Assembly (NCBI GenBank): GCA_036435485.1
Contig: CM071597.1
Location: forward strand, 171,226,147-171,290,146
Length of the DNA: 64,000 bases
DNA from: Saposhnikovia divaricata
Lineage: Eukaryota; Streptophyta; Magnoliopsida; Apiales; Apiaceae
Direction: 5' to 3'
Positions 22,166 through 32,196 of the stretch are shown here, in pieces (within the stretch, counting starts at the first letter, position 1; every line of letters begins with the position of its first letter). Made by a program: the position numbers and the translations under genes. A model generated the notes under the pieces. That model saw nothing but the letters and a program-made list of their open reading frames with translations, was not told where the DNA came from and searched no databases.

Positions 22166-22412
22166 CGTTTTTAAGAAACGTTGTCGTTGTCTTCATGTAA
22201 TACACACAACATTTTCAAAAACTTAATCGTTGTATGACCCAAGTTTCATACAACAGTTTTGAAACCACGTCTGTTATCTTTCTGCAACACAGACAACTGT
22301 TATGCTGGTGTTGTCTGATACGCGTAACAGACGGCATTGAGATAGACAACGGAAAACCAAGGCTTCAGACGACGGATAAAAACCGTTGTGTGGTCGATTT
22401 TTTCTTGTAGTG

Positions 22413-22415
22413 TAT
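22413..22415. repeat. Target site duplication (right) of CACTA element
   Basis: TAT is the partner of 20498-20500. Confidence 0.8.
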
Positions 22416-22638
22416 ATAAAAGGCAACTTTAGACAATAGAAATAGTCTGATCTCAATACCATTATAATTAGACAATTAAAGAGCAGTATCAAAGGTTTCA
22501 TAATTGATAAAAATGATAATTATACAAGTAATAACGAAGAAGATATGATTTTTTTTACAACTCTGCAGAAAAATCTAGACAGCCCTGAATTTGTAAGTCA
22601 GTTTAGATAATAAAACAATTAAACTATCTAATGGGTAT

Positions 22639-23159
22639 TGTTGCCCTCTGATTTACAATTGTAGAAGGAGGGTTGAATACAATTGTATTAGATTTTCGCC
22701 TTAAACAATAATAATAACACAAGTATGAATAAATAACAATTTTATTAAATCTGATATAAAACTGTTACAAACTCTCTCAAGAAATTATGATGTTCTTGAG
22801 AGCTACTAGGTTACAAAATATCTCGTGTAAGCGATTGCCAATAAGTAAAACCTAAACTGTGTTTATATACATCACACAGCTGCCCTATCAATTACAAGAT
22901 ATATCAAATCAATTATTTACGACTCTCAGTACATACATTAATTGATAGCTGTGTTCCTATAAATCAGGAACCGACATATCAATCTATCCAAAATTCATGG
23001 AGTAATAGATATCTTTCAATCTTCAAATCCTGATCAGTCTTGCTATTCTGATTTGCCTTCGACTCTTGACGATTACCAATACTGATGACGTCACTTCATG
23101 CAATCCTGATCAGCTCCTTAGGATAGATCCTGACATCACTTGAATCAGTATTTCCAACA
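22639..23159 (-). repeat. 3' LTR of copia-3
   Basis: The LTR is 521 bp, begins TGTTGCCC and ends CCAACA on the plus strand, with a polypurine tract complement immediately to its right, so the element reads on the minus strand and this is its 3' LTR. A TATA box lies at 22862-22869 (minus). The GTAGAAGGAGGGTTGAATAC motif links it to the copia-2 LTR. The 5' LTR is not in the window. Confidence 0.85.
22862..22869 (-). promoter_or_regulatory. TATA box of copia-3 LTR
   Basis: TATATAAA on the minus strand in the LTR. Assignment is by motif and position only. Confidence 0.4.
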
Positions 23160-23170
23160 ATCTCCCCCAA
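23160..23170 (-). promoter_or_regulatory. Polypurine tract of copia-3
   Basis: On the minus strand this reads TTGGGGGAGAT directly before the LTR start TGTTGG. It fixes the strand of copia-3 and identifies 22639-23159 as its 3' LTR. Confidence 0.85.
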
Positions 23171-23270
23171 TTTGTACTTTGTAAAATAAAGCACAAATTT
23201 CTTGATTCAATGATGTCAAAAACACAAACAAAATGTTCTAGAAATCATCAGGAACAGTTTCAGAAATTCT

Positions 23271-23424
23271 CTAGTAGAAAAGATTCATCTTCAAAAAGTT
23301 TGATAATAACTCTTCTTCTCTACTTTCAAGAATTCGAATCAGTTTCCCATTTAGACCTTTGAGTTCTTCATCTTCCTCATTGATCTGATAAATAGCTGAT
23401 ATGATACTTTGGATTGAGCTTCTT
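23271..23424 (-). pseudogene. Copia-3 accessory ORF, C-terminal end
   Basis: The last ~50 codons of the accessory ORF lie here on the minus strand, ending at a TAG (23271-23273) about 100 bp before the polypurine tract. The peptide is acidic/helical (QINEEDEELKG, ESREEELLSNFL). The frame is split from the rest by the solo LTR at 23425-28160. Removing that insert and one copy of its 5-bp target duplication leaves the frame open and continuous with 28166 onward, which is strong evidence that the two parts belong together. Confidence 0.8.
23420..23424. repeat. Target site duplication (left) of solo LTR A
   Basis: TTCTT is repeated at 28161-28165. Confidence 0.85.
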
Positions 23425-24167
23425 TATAACGCCTTAAAAAATTCGTAATTATTATTATTTAATATTAAACGTGGATTATAGGGGGTAAAAAAAAATTTTA
23501 AGATAAAATATATGTGACATCATGTTTACATGTTTATATGGTGATGTATGTGTGACGTGCTAGTTCGTGTATTTTTATTTGAATTTTTATGATTAAAAAT
23601 CTATTTAAATTATGCATTTTTGATCTTTGAAATTTTTTATAAAATCATCAGAGTATTTAAAAATCCCGAAATCTTTTGCAATATCATAATTGTATATTTA
23701 TTTAGTTTTAAAATTATTGGGTGAATTATTTTGAGTGTTTAAGCATTTTAGAATGATTTTTAAGAGTTTTATGGTATTTAAAGGATCAAAACTTCCAAAA
23801 TTCATATTTAATTCATTTTTTGGTCATAAAAATATTTTAAAAATATATTGGTGCATGTAATTTCATACTCGTTATTTTAAAAATTTAAAATTTAATTTCC
23901 CTACCGATTTTCCATTTAATTTCGATTTTAAAAGCTAATTATCACATTTATTTTTTTATGAATTTCAGCATAGTGCAAGGATAGTTTTGCCCCTGTCTTA
24001 TTCAGTAAAAACCCTTGTCTTCTCCCCCATTCTCAATTGTTCTTGGCCCTTCTTGATTTTTCTGCAGTGTTCTTGAATATCTCTCCCTACCTCTCTAATC
24101 TCTTCCTCAAACTCAATCAATCTTTCTGCGTTTTCTCAATCTCCCCCCTTCCTTTCTTTTCCATTAA

Positions 24168-24364
24168 AACCGTGTGTGTGGGTGTGTGGATTAGCTGGTG
24201 TATGTGTGATTCGGGTGAGCTGCGATTGTGGGTATGTGTGGTTGTAGTGTGTCGTGTATGTGTGCTGGTAGCTGTGTGCGTGTTTTACAAAGGCGTTTTC
24301 CAGATGCGCGTGTGTGTGTATATGTTGTGGTGGTGTGCGTGCATTTGTATATATATATATATAT
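24168..24364 (+). repeat. GT-rich low-complexity tract with (TA)n
   Basis: About 200 bp of TGTGTG-rich sequence ends in a (TA)n run near 24345-24364, inside solo LTR A. ORFs across it on both strands are compositionally biased (Val/Cys or His/Thr) and not genes. Confidence 0.8.
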
Positions 24365-25496
24365 GGGCGAATCATTGATGAAATTTAGGGAAGTTGCTGT
24401 TCGTTTGCGATTTCAAATGGGTGTTTGTTTGTTCTGGGAGTTTTACTGCGAATTGGGCTATCTCCGAGTTGACTCGGATTTTCTGAGTTTTGTGGCTGAG
24501 TCGAGTTTTCTCTGTGTGTCTATTGTTTCTGGTCATGTTTGATTTGGGTTTGGCTGCGTTTCAGAGTCTTTTTTTAATAATTAGCTTCTTTTTTTAATAA
24601 TTAGCTATTGTTTGTTTTTTTTGGAGCTAAGTTAAGTTTTGCGTTTTCTGTAGTTGTTTATTTTGTTTTGGGATCGCAGTTTGCTATTTATCGGAGTCTT
24701 ATTTTGTTTGTTTTTGTTAATTGCTGTCAAGATGTTACTTTCCGAGTGGTGTTTGATTGTAATGTTGATCGTAGAGTTTGCTGGTGTGTGTGCGTAGCCT
24801 GTGTGTGGGTTGTATTGAGTTGAACTTGGGGAGTTGCTGGCTTGTGCTTGAAACGATATTGTTGTGAAAGCTGGTTATGTTAATTACGCGGGATTGATTG
24901 ATTAAATTGGAGTTTCAATTTTTATCCTTCAAAATTAATTGATTCATTTGATGATTATACTCATTACGAGCTTTGATTGATTATTTGATTCGATAATAGG
25001 GGGAATTTTTGTAAATTTTATGTCGTTAATTTTGGATTAAACATTGGTATTCAAATTGTACATCGAAATATTTAAGTACGAATTAGTAATCGTATTTTGA
25101 GTTGATGATTGTTGTTGATTTTGTGTCGGCTGGGTTTGACTGGTAGGGTACCCGTACAGAGGGGATGTCGTCAAAATTTTCTAAAAAATGTATATATTGA
25201 TTTCATTTTTCACAAGTACAACCTACATGTTTTTAGTAGAATAATATTAGGATTATGTAAATTGTTTGATTTTAAATATTTACATGGATTTACAATTTAA
25301 ATTTCTTTTGTTTATTTAATTTTGATTTAATAAATTATAAATAGTGTACATCTATGTGTTGTAGTTAGGTTGTAATTGTACAAATATTATAAATTGTCAA
25401 GTGTTAACTAGTTATTTGGAAACTGTTAGTGATTAATGGATATGTTATATGATTAGCAAATTGCATGTTGTATTTAGGGTAATAATTATAATTGTT

Positions 25497-25498
25497 AA

Positions 25499-25594
<96 letters not shown>
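25497..25594. repeat. (ATT)n microsatellite
   Basis: About 32 uninterrupted ATT units lie in solo LTR A; the perfect run suggests high length polymorphism. Confidence 0.95.
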
Positions 25595-25596
<2 letters not shown>

Positions 25597-25781
25597 GGAT
25601 ATTGAATTGATTTTAAGGATTTGGGAAGTAAATTGATGTTTGTGTGTTAAGGACTAAATGTTGGTTTCTTTGATAATCAGAGTTGTATTTCAAGTTATAG
25701 CGGAGTAGTGAAATGTACGTAATATGAATTTATTTCTTGATTGTATGGTTTTAAAATGTTATATAGCAAGGATAAACTATT

Positions 25782-25893
25782 AGTTATTTTTCTTAGTTGT
25801 TTGGGTGCTGCAAGTCATGGCAGTTATTTTTCTTAATTATTTGGGTGCTGCAAGTCAGGGCAGTTATTTTCTTAATTGTTTGCTGCAAGTTGG
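25782..25893. repeat. 40-bp tandem repeat in solo LTR A
   Basis: Units start AGTTATTTT at 25782, 25822 and 25862, with the third shortened. Each contains GGGTGCTGCAAGTCA. Confidence 0.85.
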
Positions 25894-28160
25894 AGTAGCT
25901 TTATTTCTCTTTTATTGTATACAGGGTTACATTATTGAATTGAAAAACAGGTGGATAATCCTATTTACGAATACTTCATGCCGAAATTTTTTAGAAATCC
26001 CCTGTATCTAAATTTATTTAACTTATTTGATTTCAAATGATCTGAAAATATGCTATGATTGTTAATAGTTTATGGGTATATGTGACTCATATTTACGTGA
26101 TTAATATATGATATCGAGTCATAATACGTGCTAAGTGTTTATGTGGTTTATCTGATTTTACTAAATTATTTTACGAGTATAACCAATATGTACTATATGT
26201 GTTAAGTGTAAAGCGTTATAGGACACGTTTGGGTAGAACAAGATTAGATGGTTAAGGTTACAAGCGTACTGAAGTAGTACTTTACCTGTATATAGGTATG
26301 CATAGGAGGCCAGCTAAAAGCCAACGCATGTGTAGATGGAATGTAGAGGAATGAGAGAATTATCGGGATTGACAAAGTGATAAAGGAAAAAATGGATGTG
26401 TGATCGAAAGTTCAAGTAGAGACGGATGTAAAGTGATAAGGAGTTAAAGTATTGGAAATGGAAACCCTGTGTATTGAGGCAAGTATACATTCCCTCACTA
26501 TCATTCAAGTGATGTGAAACTGTTTCTGTTATTTATACGATGTTCTTTCAAATCATTTTGCTTGTGTCTATACCCATCCTTTTGTTGCAAGTGACTCGAA
26601 CTCTGTATTGAAATTCAAATTGTTTGAACTGCTTATGAATTGTTGTTTAAATTCTTATATCTTACTGTTATTCCTTTTTAATTGTTGTTGAACCCTTTAC
26701 ACCTTATTGTTTTTTATAAATTATTATTGAAACACTTGTACCTTGCTTACCCTTATGAATCGTTATTTAAATTTATGTACCCTATTATTTACCCTGTTTC
26801 TTGTTGAACTATAACCCTTGGCTCATAATTTATGCCTTGTTTTATCTTATCCATTTTCCTGATGTTTATTCCTTTAAACCATACCAGCGAAACCAAACTT
26901 CATAACCCTTGAATTAAATTCTAGAACCTTAACCCTTGATTTATTCTTTATTAACTAACGACTTTTCATTTGTTTAAAATCAATGTATTACTCAAATCTT
27001 CCCTCGAACTTCAGATTCCTTTACTCCAGGATTATCTTATAAATTGCTGTTCGGTTTCTAGAATCTTAATAATTGCTTCGTTCCTTATTGATTTATGTTT
27101 CCTTGTTGATTCATAATTCTGTTTGCTGAACTATACCCTGCTTAATTTAATCTTACTGCTTGTTGTTTATGATTCCTTATATCAATTGCTTCCCTGACCC
27201 TCAGTCTTTTATAATGGTAAATGAAAATGGTTTAATTAATTAAAGATATTTTTAAAATTCCTTATACTGGGCTGATCTGTTATCAGTGAGTATAAAGGAC
27301 TTAAAAGTGAAATGTTTTGAAGATTTTAATGTGGGGGATTCCGTTAAAATGTTTTCTACGGATTCCTTCAGATTTGAGGCGTAAGAGGCCGGGTGATGCC
27401 GGTCCAGCATTTTTTTTAGCGTAGAGGCTAGGGTGGTCCTAGTCCAGCACTTTTATTAAAGGCCAATGTGTTGCCTAATTGGGAACCCAATTTTATGTCC
27501 AGGGGGACTTCGTGTCTGGTATGGGGACTTTACGTGGCTGATCACCCGTATTGTCCGGAGTCGTGGAAAAACTCCAATCAATGTAAATGTTTTAAAAGGT
27601 TTTATGAAAAATATGTTTAATGATGAAATGGTTTTAAAAAGAGAAATGTTTTCATGAAAGTATGATTTGAAGAAAATGGAAAGTTTATCCTATGATGGAA
27701 ATTAAATTCTTTCCTTGAGATTAATTGATCATTGATATTGTTCATCAATGAATTATCGAGGTACTGTTGCTTCACTGTATTATTAACTTGCTGAGCGTTC
27801 TTTGGCTCACTCTTGCTTTATTTTACCTAACCCTTTGCAGTTAGGTTTAAGGATGATCTACTACATTTATTCCTGCGAATGAGAGCGATGGGGCACTCTA
27901 TACATGATAGAAATCGAAGCTAGAGCGGGTAAGCATAGATTGGGATTGAGCTACTGATGAGATGGTATAGTAATTTGTATTTAGAGCAGAGATAGAAGTT
28001 GTAATAATTTCTAAAACTTTAGATTCTTGTTTCATACTATAACCTGGAATCGATCCTCGGTGAGGAATCATTGATGTTTTTAAGTTTTATATACAGGTAT
28101 TCTTATTTATTTTTGTTTGTGTGGCGCCCAGTCCGGGAGACCGGGTCTGGGGTCGTCCCA

Positions 28161-28165
28161 TTCTT
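28161..28165. repeat. Target site duplication (right) of solo LTR A
   Basis: TTCTT is the partner of 23420-23424. Confidence 0.85.
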
Positions 28166-29998
28166 GGTAGAGATAAATTATCAAGCAGCAGATATACAAG
28201 TTCCTTCCCATTAGGATTAAGAGATAGTTGTTCCAGACCAAAAGAAACTTCTTTAACAGCAGTTCCTCTTTGCATTTCAACTTCCTGACCTCTTGTATTT
28301 AAGTATATGGGAGTATAGTCGCCATCATATCTTGCTCCTCCATCCAAAAATCTCTGTCTGATAGTTCTGAGAATCATGCTTGACCAATTCCTGTAAACTC
28401 CAACCTCTCTATCCTTGACACTTTTATTCTTGAGCAGATAAAGAACATATTTCAGTTCTTTTGTAGATTTGTGTAACAACTCTTGGATAGATAGTTTCTT
28501 GACACTTTTATCTTTCATAAAGTACAACAATTTCTGTATCTTCTTAGCACCAGCATGACAATCAGCAATTATTCCAATAGCTTCAAGCTTCTATAGATGA
28601 TCAGCAATTAATACATCACCAACTCTATCAACTAAGAGATGTTGATCAAAACTGTTGATATTTACAAATTCAGCTTCATCATGTCCAACACCTGCATAAG
28701 TATATGGAGCTCTTCCTTCAATTTCTGATTGCACCCTTGTCCACAATGGTGGCTTAGATTCTCTGAGACTTCTTTCCTTCTCTGCAACAGCTTTATCAAT
28801 TTTAGAATTATAAGAATCAACATAAGCAATGTACACAATGACTCTTAAATCTGTCAGGAGATTAGTCTCATCAGAATCAGAAATAGCAGCTTGAGTAGTA
28901 TCCGGAACATTGGCTTGAACTGTACCGGGAGCAGTGATCTGTAAATTCTTCTTTTCCTCTTCTTCAATAACTCTTTTCTTCTTTTGATAGAGTTCTTCCA
29001 CTTTAGATTCTTCATCATAAACAACAGCTGGAATCAACTCAAAAGTTAATGGAGTTTTTCTCTTTGTAGAAGAATCTTCAAATACTTCCTCTATTCTGAT
29101 TCCACTAGACCTTGTCTGTCTAAAACCAGTTTGAGTAGGCTTCCTTCCTTTTCCTCTACCTTTACCTCCTCTACCTCTTCCTCTACCTACAGCAGGAGTC
29201 TTTGTCTTCTTGCTAAACTATCCATAATATTTTTCTGTTGGATTAGAATTTCTTCTTTTGATAAAGTTGGAAAGTCTTCTTCAGCTAACATAGAAAGAGC
29301 TGTCTTTTCATTCATTAGCTCAACTCTTTTATCTTTATGAAATAAGTGAAGAACTTCACCAGAGTTAGTATCAAGCTCATGAAACAGTTTAGCAACTTCT
29401 TTTTCTTTTTCAATGTACACATCATCCTCAGGAATTGTTGACAAAGTTTGATCAGGTGTCGGGATTTGAGATTGTACCATTGTCCTTACTGACTTCTTTC
29501 CAGAACTAGAAACATGAGTTGATTTCCTGGTTTGAGTTTGAGATTGTCTTGTCCTTTTTACCATAGCAACATCAGAGGTTCCATGTGACTGAGCACCACC
29601 ATCATTTCTAAAAGAATCATCATCATCCTTTCTTACAACTAGATCAGGTGTACATTTTGCTTTATCTAGCTTCTCCCCCTTTTTGACATCGGAATCAGTC
29701 AACAAATATAAAATCAATTGGAGAGAAGCTTCAATATTAGTCACCTTAGTGTTCAAATCATCCATCCTTTTATCCATCTTTTTCTCAAGTTTCTTGACTT
29801 CATTGCTAAGTATTCTGGCCTGATAAGCAGTAGTAGTGAAAGTATAGCAGATTTAATATTAGCTCTAACCGTGGCATTGTCACTTTTGACAGAATCAACC
29901 TCATCCTTCAATCCCTTTGAAAGAATAGTAGTAGTCTTCAGATGATCTTTGAGATCAGGATTAGACAGTGTAGAAATTGTGCGCTGAGAATGAAATAG
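28166..29998 (-). pseudogene. Copia-3 accessory ORF downstream of pol (function unknown)
   Basis: Minus-strand pieces run from upstream of 29777 to 28166. The N-terminal piece (29777-29187) starts MDKRMDDLNTKVTNIEASLQ, probably coiled coil, with a Ser/Thr/Gln-rich middle. A frameshift near 29210 then leads to a basic GRGRGRGGKGRGKGRK cluster (about 29200-29150) and an acidic region. The 28591-29037 piece and the next piece (from 28530) share a frame and are separated by one TAG at 28591-28593. The frame then continues across solo LTR A to 23271. Its place just before the 3' LTR is that of the extra or env-like ORFs of some plant copia lineages. I recognise no domain and assign no function. 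Upstream it is cut at 29998 by gypsy-B. Confidence 0.75.
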
Positions 29999-30166
29999 TG
30001 TAACAACCCCAGATCCGGGGTCAGGGACCTGGTCATTACGGTCTCATATTCCATAAACAATACTTACGCTTGAATCAAAATAAATAAATAACATGCTATG
30101 ACCCCACAGTAATACCACATCACACACAACCAGTTATAGTCCCAGAGATGAAATTGAAATAAGTCT

Positions 30167-30448
30167 CTACTTATAAGATCCACAAGTAATAGTTATTATA
30201 ACCCCAAAATGATTACAGCATAATTTAAATGTTTCTTGCCGTTGATTAACATTAGTCATACATATAATTAAGTCTGAAAACAAAAGTTGCCAGTCTAGAC
30301 TACTGGTTGCTACTACCTCAGCAATGGCAGCAACAATATCAGCGGGCAGTCCTACGATTGGAGTCACCTGCTTGCGCCGAGTGCGCCTTACGCGAGCCAT
30401 CAGACCTAGCTGTTGTTGTGATATAGTAAATAAGGCAAGGGTGAGCAA
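30167..30448 (-). CDS. Small conserved ORF inside the long gypsy LTR (unknown)
   Basis: The 93-codon frame includes MARVRRTRRKQVTP followed by VGLPADIVAAIAEVVATSS. The same frame is open at 40727-41008 (minus) and 45787-46074 (plus), with mostly conservative differences. In solo LTR E (about 52020-52070) a frameshift shortens it, but an ATG followed by an Arg-rich start (TRTRRTRRGRGR) remains. It lies near the 3' end of the LTR in sense orientation. It could be a short peptide from LTR-initiated RNA or the remnant of a fused exon. It may also be open by chance in young copies; no family is recognised. Confidence 0.35.
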   Translation of the reverse strand: MLTLALFTISQQQLGLMARVRRTRRKQVTPIVGLPADIVAAIAEVVATSSLDWQLLFSDLIICMTNVNQRQETFKLCCNHFGVIITITCGSYK

Positions 30449-31364
30449 TAGCCCACCAAAATAATATGTAACTGAACAGCAATAATATATAGCAGTTCTA
30501 AAATATCAATGAAACCATATGCCATGCATTAACGAACATATTGCCAGTAGAACGTAAAAGATGAAGTTACAAGGTAACTTAAAATGTAACTTTTAGTTTT
30601 AACTTATTTCAAACCCTACCAACATGAGTGGTACTTCTCTTTAATACATGTTGCAGAAAATAGATAGACTTGGATGATGAACTAATACTGGAGTATTCAC
30701 CGCGCCCGCTGTTCCAACCCTTACGATGATCAGTCGCAGATTTTACAGCTCAAATTAGTTTTACTACCGATAGAAGGAAGAACTGACGGATTTACTTGTC
30801 TACCGCCCTGTTAGATCTCCCTGGCCAACGGTTGGGCGATTGGGTGGACCGGCGCTACTCGGCCTCTTACACAACTCCTAGTTCGAATAAAATCCATGAC
30901 TCTAAAACGTAAGGCTCATTCTCATTTCCCCAAGTATAATACTTGTTGATAAGACTCCACAAAATAGTCGTATCTAGTTGGAAAGGAAAGTTCACCAATA
31001 TTTCCCAAACTGTCGCTTGTTAATGGATATCGACTTGTTCCAACAATCTTACCTCTCGAATGATGAGCAAGTAATAAAAGATTCAATTGATAAATAGCAA
31101 CCAAGTTGCACGTGCAAAGAATAGTTTTAAAAGATTTATGACCGAGAAGTCAAACAAAATAAATAACAGCTCTCAGGTAAGATTTCCTTATAATTTGGAA
31201 GATAAATTCGAATGAAGAATGGAGTTTTTGAGAACCTTCCTTGATAAAATAATAATAATAAGACTCAGAAATATTTTACATAGTATTTGAAGATCAAAGA
31301 TAATTTTTGAATAAAATAAATTATTTTAAGAACTAGTTAAAAGAATTAAATAAATACTCAAAGA

Positions 31365-31373
31365 ATATTTATT
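31365..31373. repeat. 9-bp target site duplication (left) of Mutator-type element
   Basis: ATATTTATT is repeated at 31874-31882 and present once at the empty site 41926-41934. Confidence 0.92.
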
Positions 31374-31873
31374 GAAAAAATGACCAAACTACACCACTTT
31401 TAGCAACCCACTGTCCAAAATACTTATAGGCGCTGGACAGTGTCCAAAATATCCATCAAATACGCATGGACGATATGCGCATAAAAGCCCCCATTTTTTC
31501 TAAAGGCCACGCAAGTGGCACTTGCGTATAGTTATTATTATTTTTTAAAGAAAGCTTGAACACGCATAGTCTATATGCGTGTAGTTATCAGGAAAAACAT
31601 TAACTTGTCCTCGTGAGTCGTGCTGATTGATTGCAGGCTCCACGCAAGTATACCTTGCGTATTCAAATAAGGTACACGCAAGTACTCTTTGCGCATCTCA
31701 CTTTTTTTAATAAAAAAACACGCAAAGCCCATATGCGTATTTTTTATAAATTTTGGGGAGAGTGTACGCGCATGTGGGACTTGCGTATTCGACGGGTATT
31801 TTAGGCACTGTACACCGCCATTAGGCATTTTGGGCAGAATTTTTTGAAAAGTGGGTATTTTTATTTTTCACCC
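31374..31873. mobile_element. 500-bp Mutator-type non-autonomous element rich in short hairpins
   Basis: The element is exactly defined: a 9-bp duplication flanks it, and the sister LTR (41926-41934) shows the uninterrupted target. Its ends are long imperfect inverted repeats (left GAAAAAATGACC...CCACTTTT...CCAAAAT; right end reverse-complemented GGGTGAAAAAT...CCACTTTT...CCCAAAAT). No transposase is present. Between the ends are about seven short inverted repeats of the form ACGCAAG-spacer-CTTGCGT or ACGCAT-spacer-ATGCGT (31461-31790). A 9-bp duplication plus long inverted repeats indicates the Mutator superfamily. Confidence 0.9.
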
Positions 31874-31882
31874 ATATTTATT
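31874..31882. repeat. 9-bp target site duplication (right) of Mutator-type element
   Basis: ATATTTATT is the partner of 31365-31373. Confidence 0.92.
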
Positions 31883-32020
31883 ACATCATAAATATTTCTA
31901 GAATATTCTTAATATAAAAAATTGCTCATGAATAACCATCGCATAAATATATATAAAAATATTCATTAAATAAATAATTCCTAGAATAAATATTCAGAAT
32001 AATGTCCGATAAATAAATAA

Positions 32021-32196
32021 GACTTTAAATGAATATTCAAGATAATATTCATTAAATAAATAAAACTCAAATGAATATTCAAAATAATATTCATTAAATA
32101 AATAAAACTCAAATGAATATTCAAAATAATATTCATTAAATAAATAAAAATCAAAATGAATATTCAAAATAATATTCATTAAATGAATAATGGAAA
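32021..32196. repeat. 42-bp A+T minisatellite in gypsy-B 3' LTR
   Basis: Three to four units of 42 bp each hold the imperfect palindrome AATGAATATT...AATATTCATT. Because 42 is a multiple of 3, it creates a repetitive open frame (period 14 residues, NEYYFEYSFEFYLF) that is not a gene. The other LTR has fewer units. Confidence 0.9.

Larger units (their letters stand above)
20501..22412 (+). mobile_element. Non-autonomous CACTA (En/Spm) element
   Basis: The element is 1912 bp. It begins CACTACAAGAA and ends TTCTTGTAGTG, with a 3-bp target duplication TAT. The subterminal regions are packed with variants of ACAACG/CGTTGT and CAGACAA/TTGTCTG in both orientations, the expected transposase-binding-type repeats. 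A core of about 450 bp (21120-21570) is unique. It includes a short frame after a possible splice acceptor (LKQHQVLKQQQGNILRGQ, 21383-21436, stop 21437-21439) that may be the last exon of a deleted transposase; this is weak. No full transposase is present. Confidence 0.92.
23425..28160 (+). mobile_element. Solo LTR A (gypsy-type, 4.7 kb)
   Basis: The 4736-bp segment sits between exact 5-bp repeats TTCTT inside the copia-3 ORF. It starts TATAACGCC (TG to TA change in the usual TGTAACGCC) and ends GGTCTGGGGTCGTCCCA, like the long LTRs of gypsy-B and E read in sense. It also carries the AAGAGGCCGGGTGATGCCGGTCC block (27384) typical of that LTR group. No internal domain or second LTR is present, so a solo LTR from intra-element recombination is the best reading. 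The GT-rich ORFs at 24037-24542 and others are low-complexity. Confidence 0.8.

Noticed and set aside
24037..24542. Overlapping ORFs rich in Val, Cys and Trp (plus) or His and Thr (minus)
   Set aside because: They are produced by a TGTGTG-rich low-complexity tract inside solo LTR A; both strands are open because of composition.
31994..32179. ORF with repeated NEYYFEYSFEFYLF peptide, and its mirror at 44563-44877
   Set aside because: They are an artefact of the 42-bp A+T minisatellite, present in LTRs and with unit numbers varying between copies.
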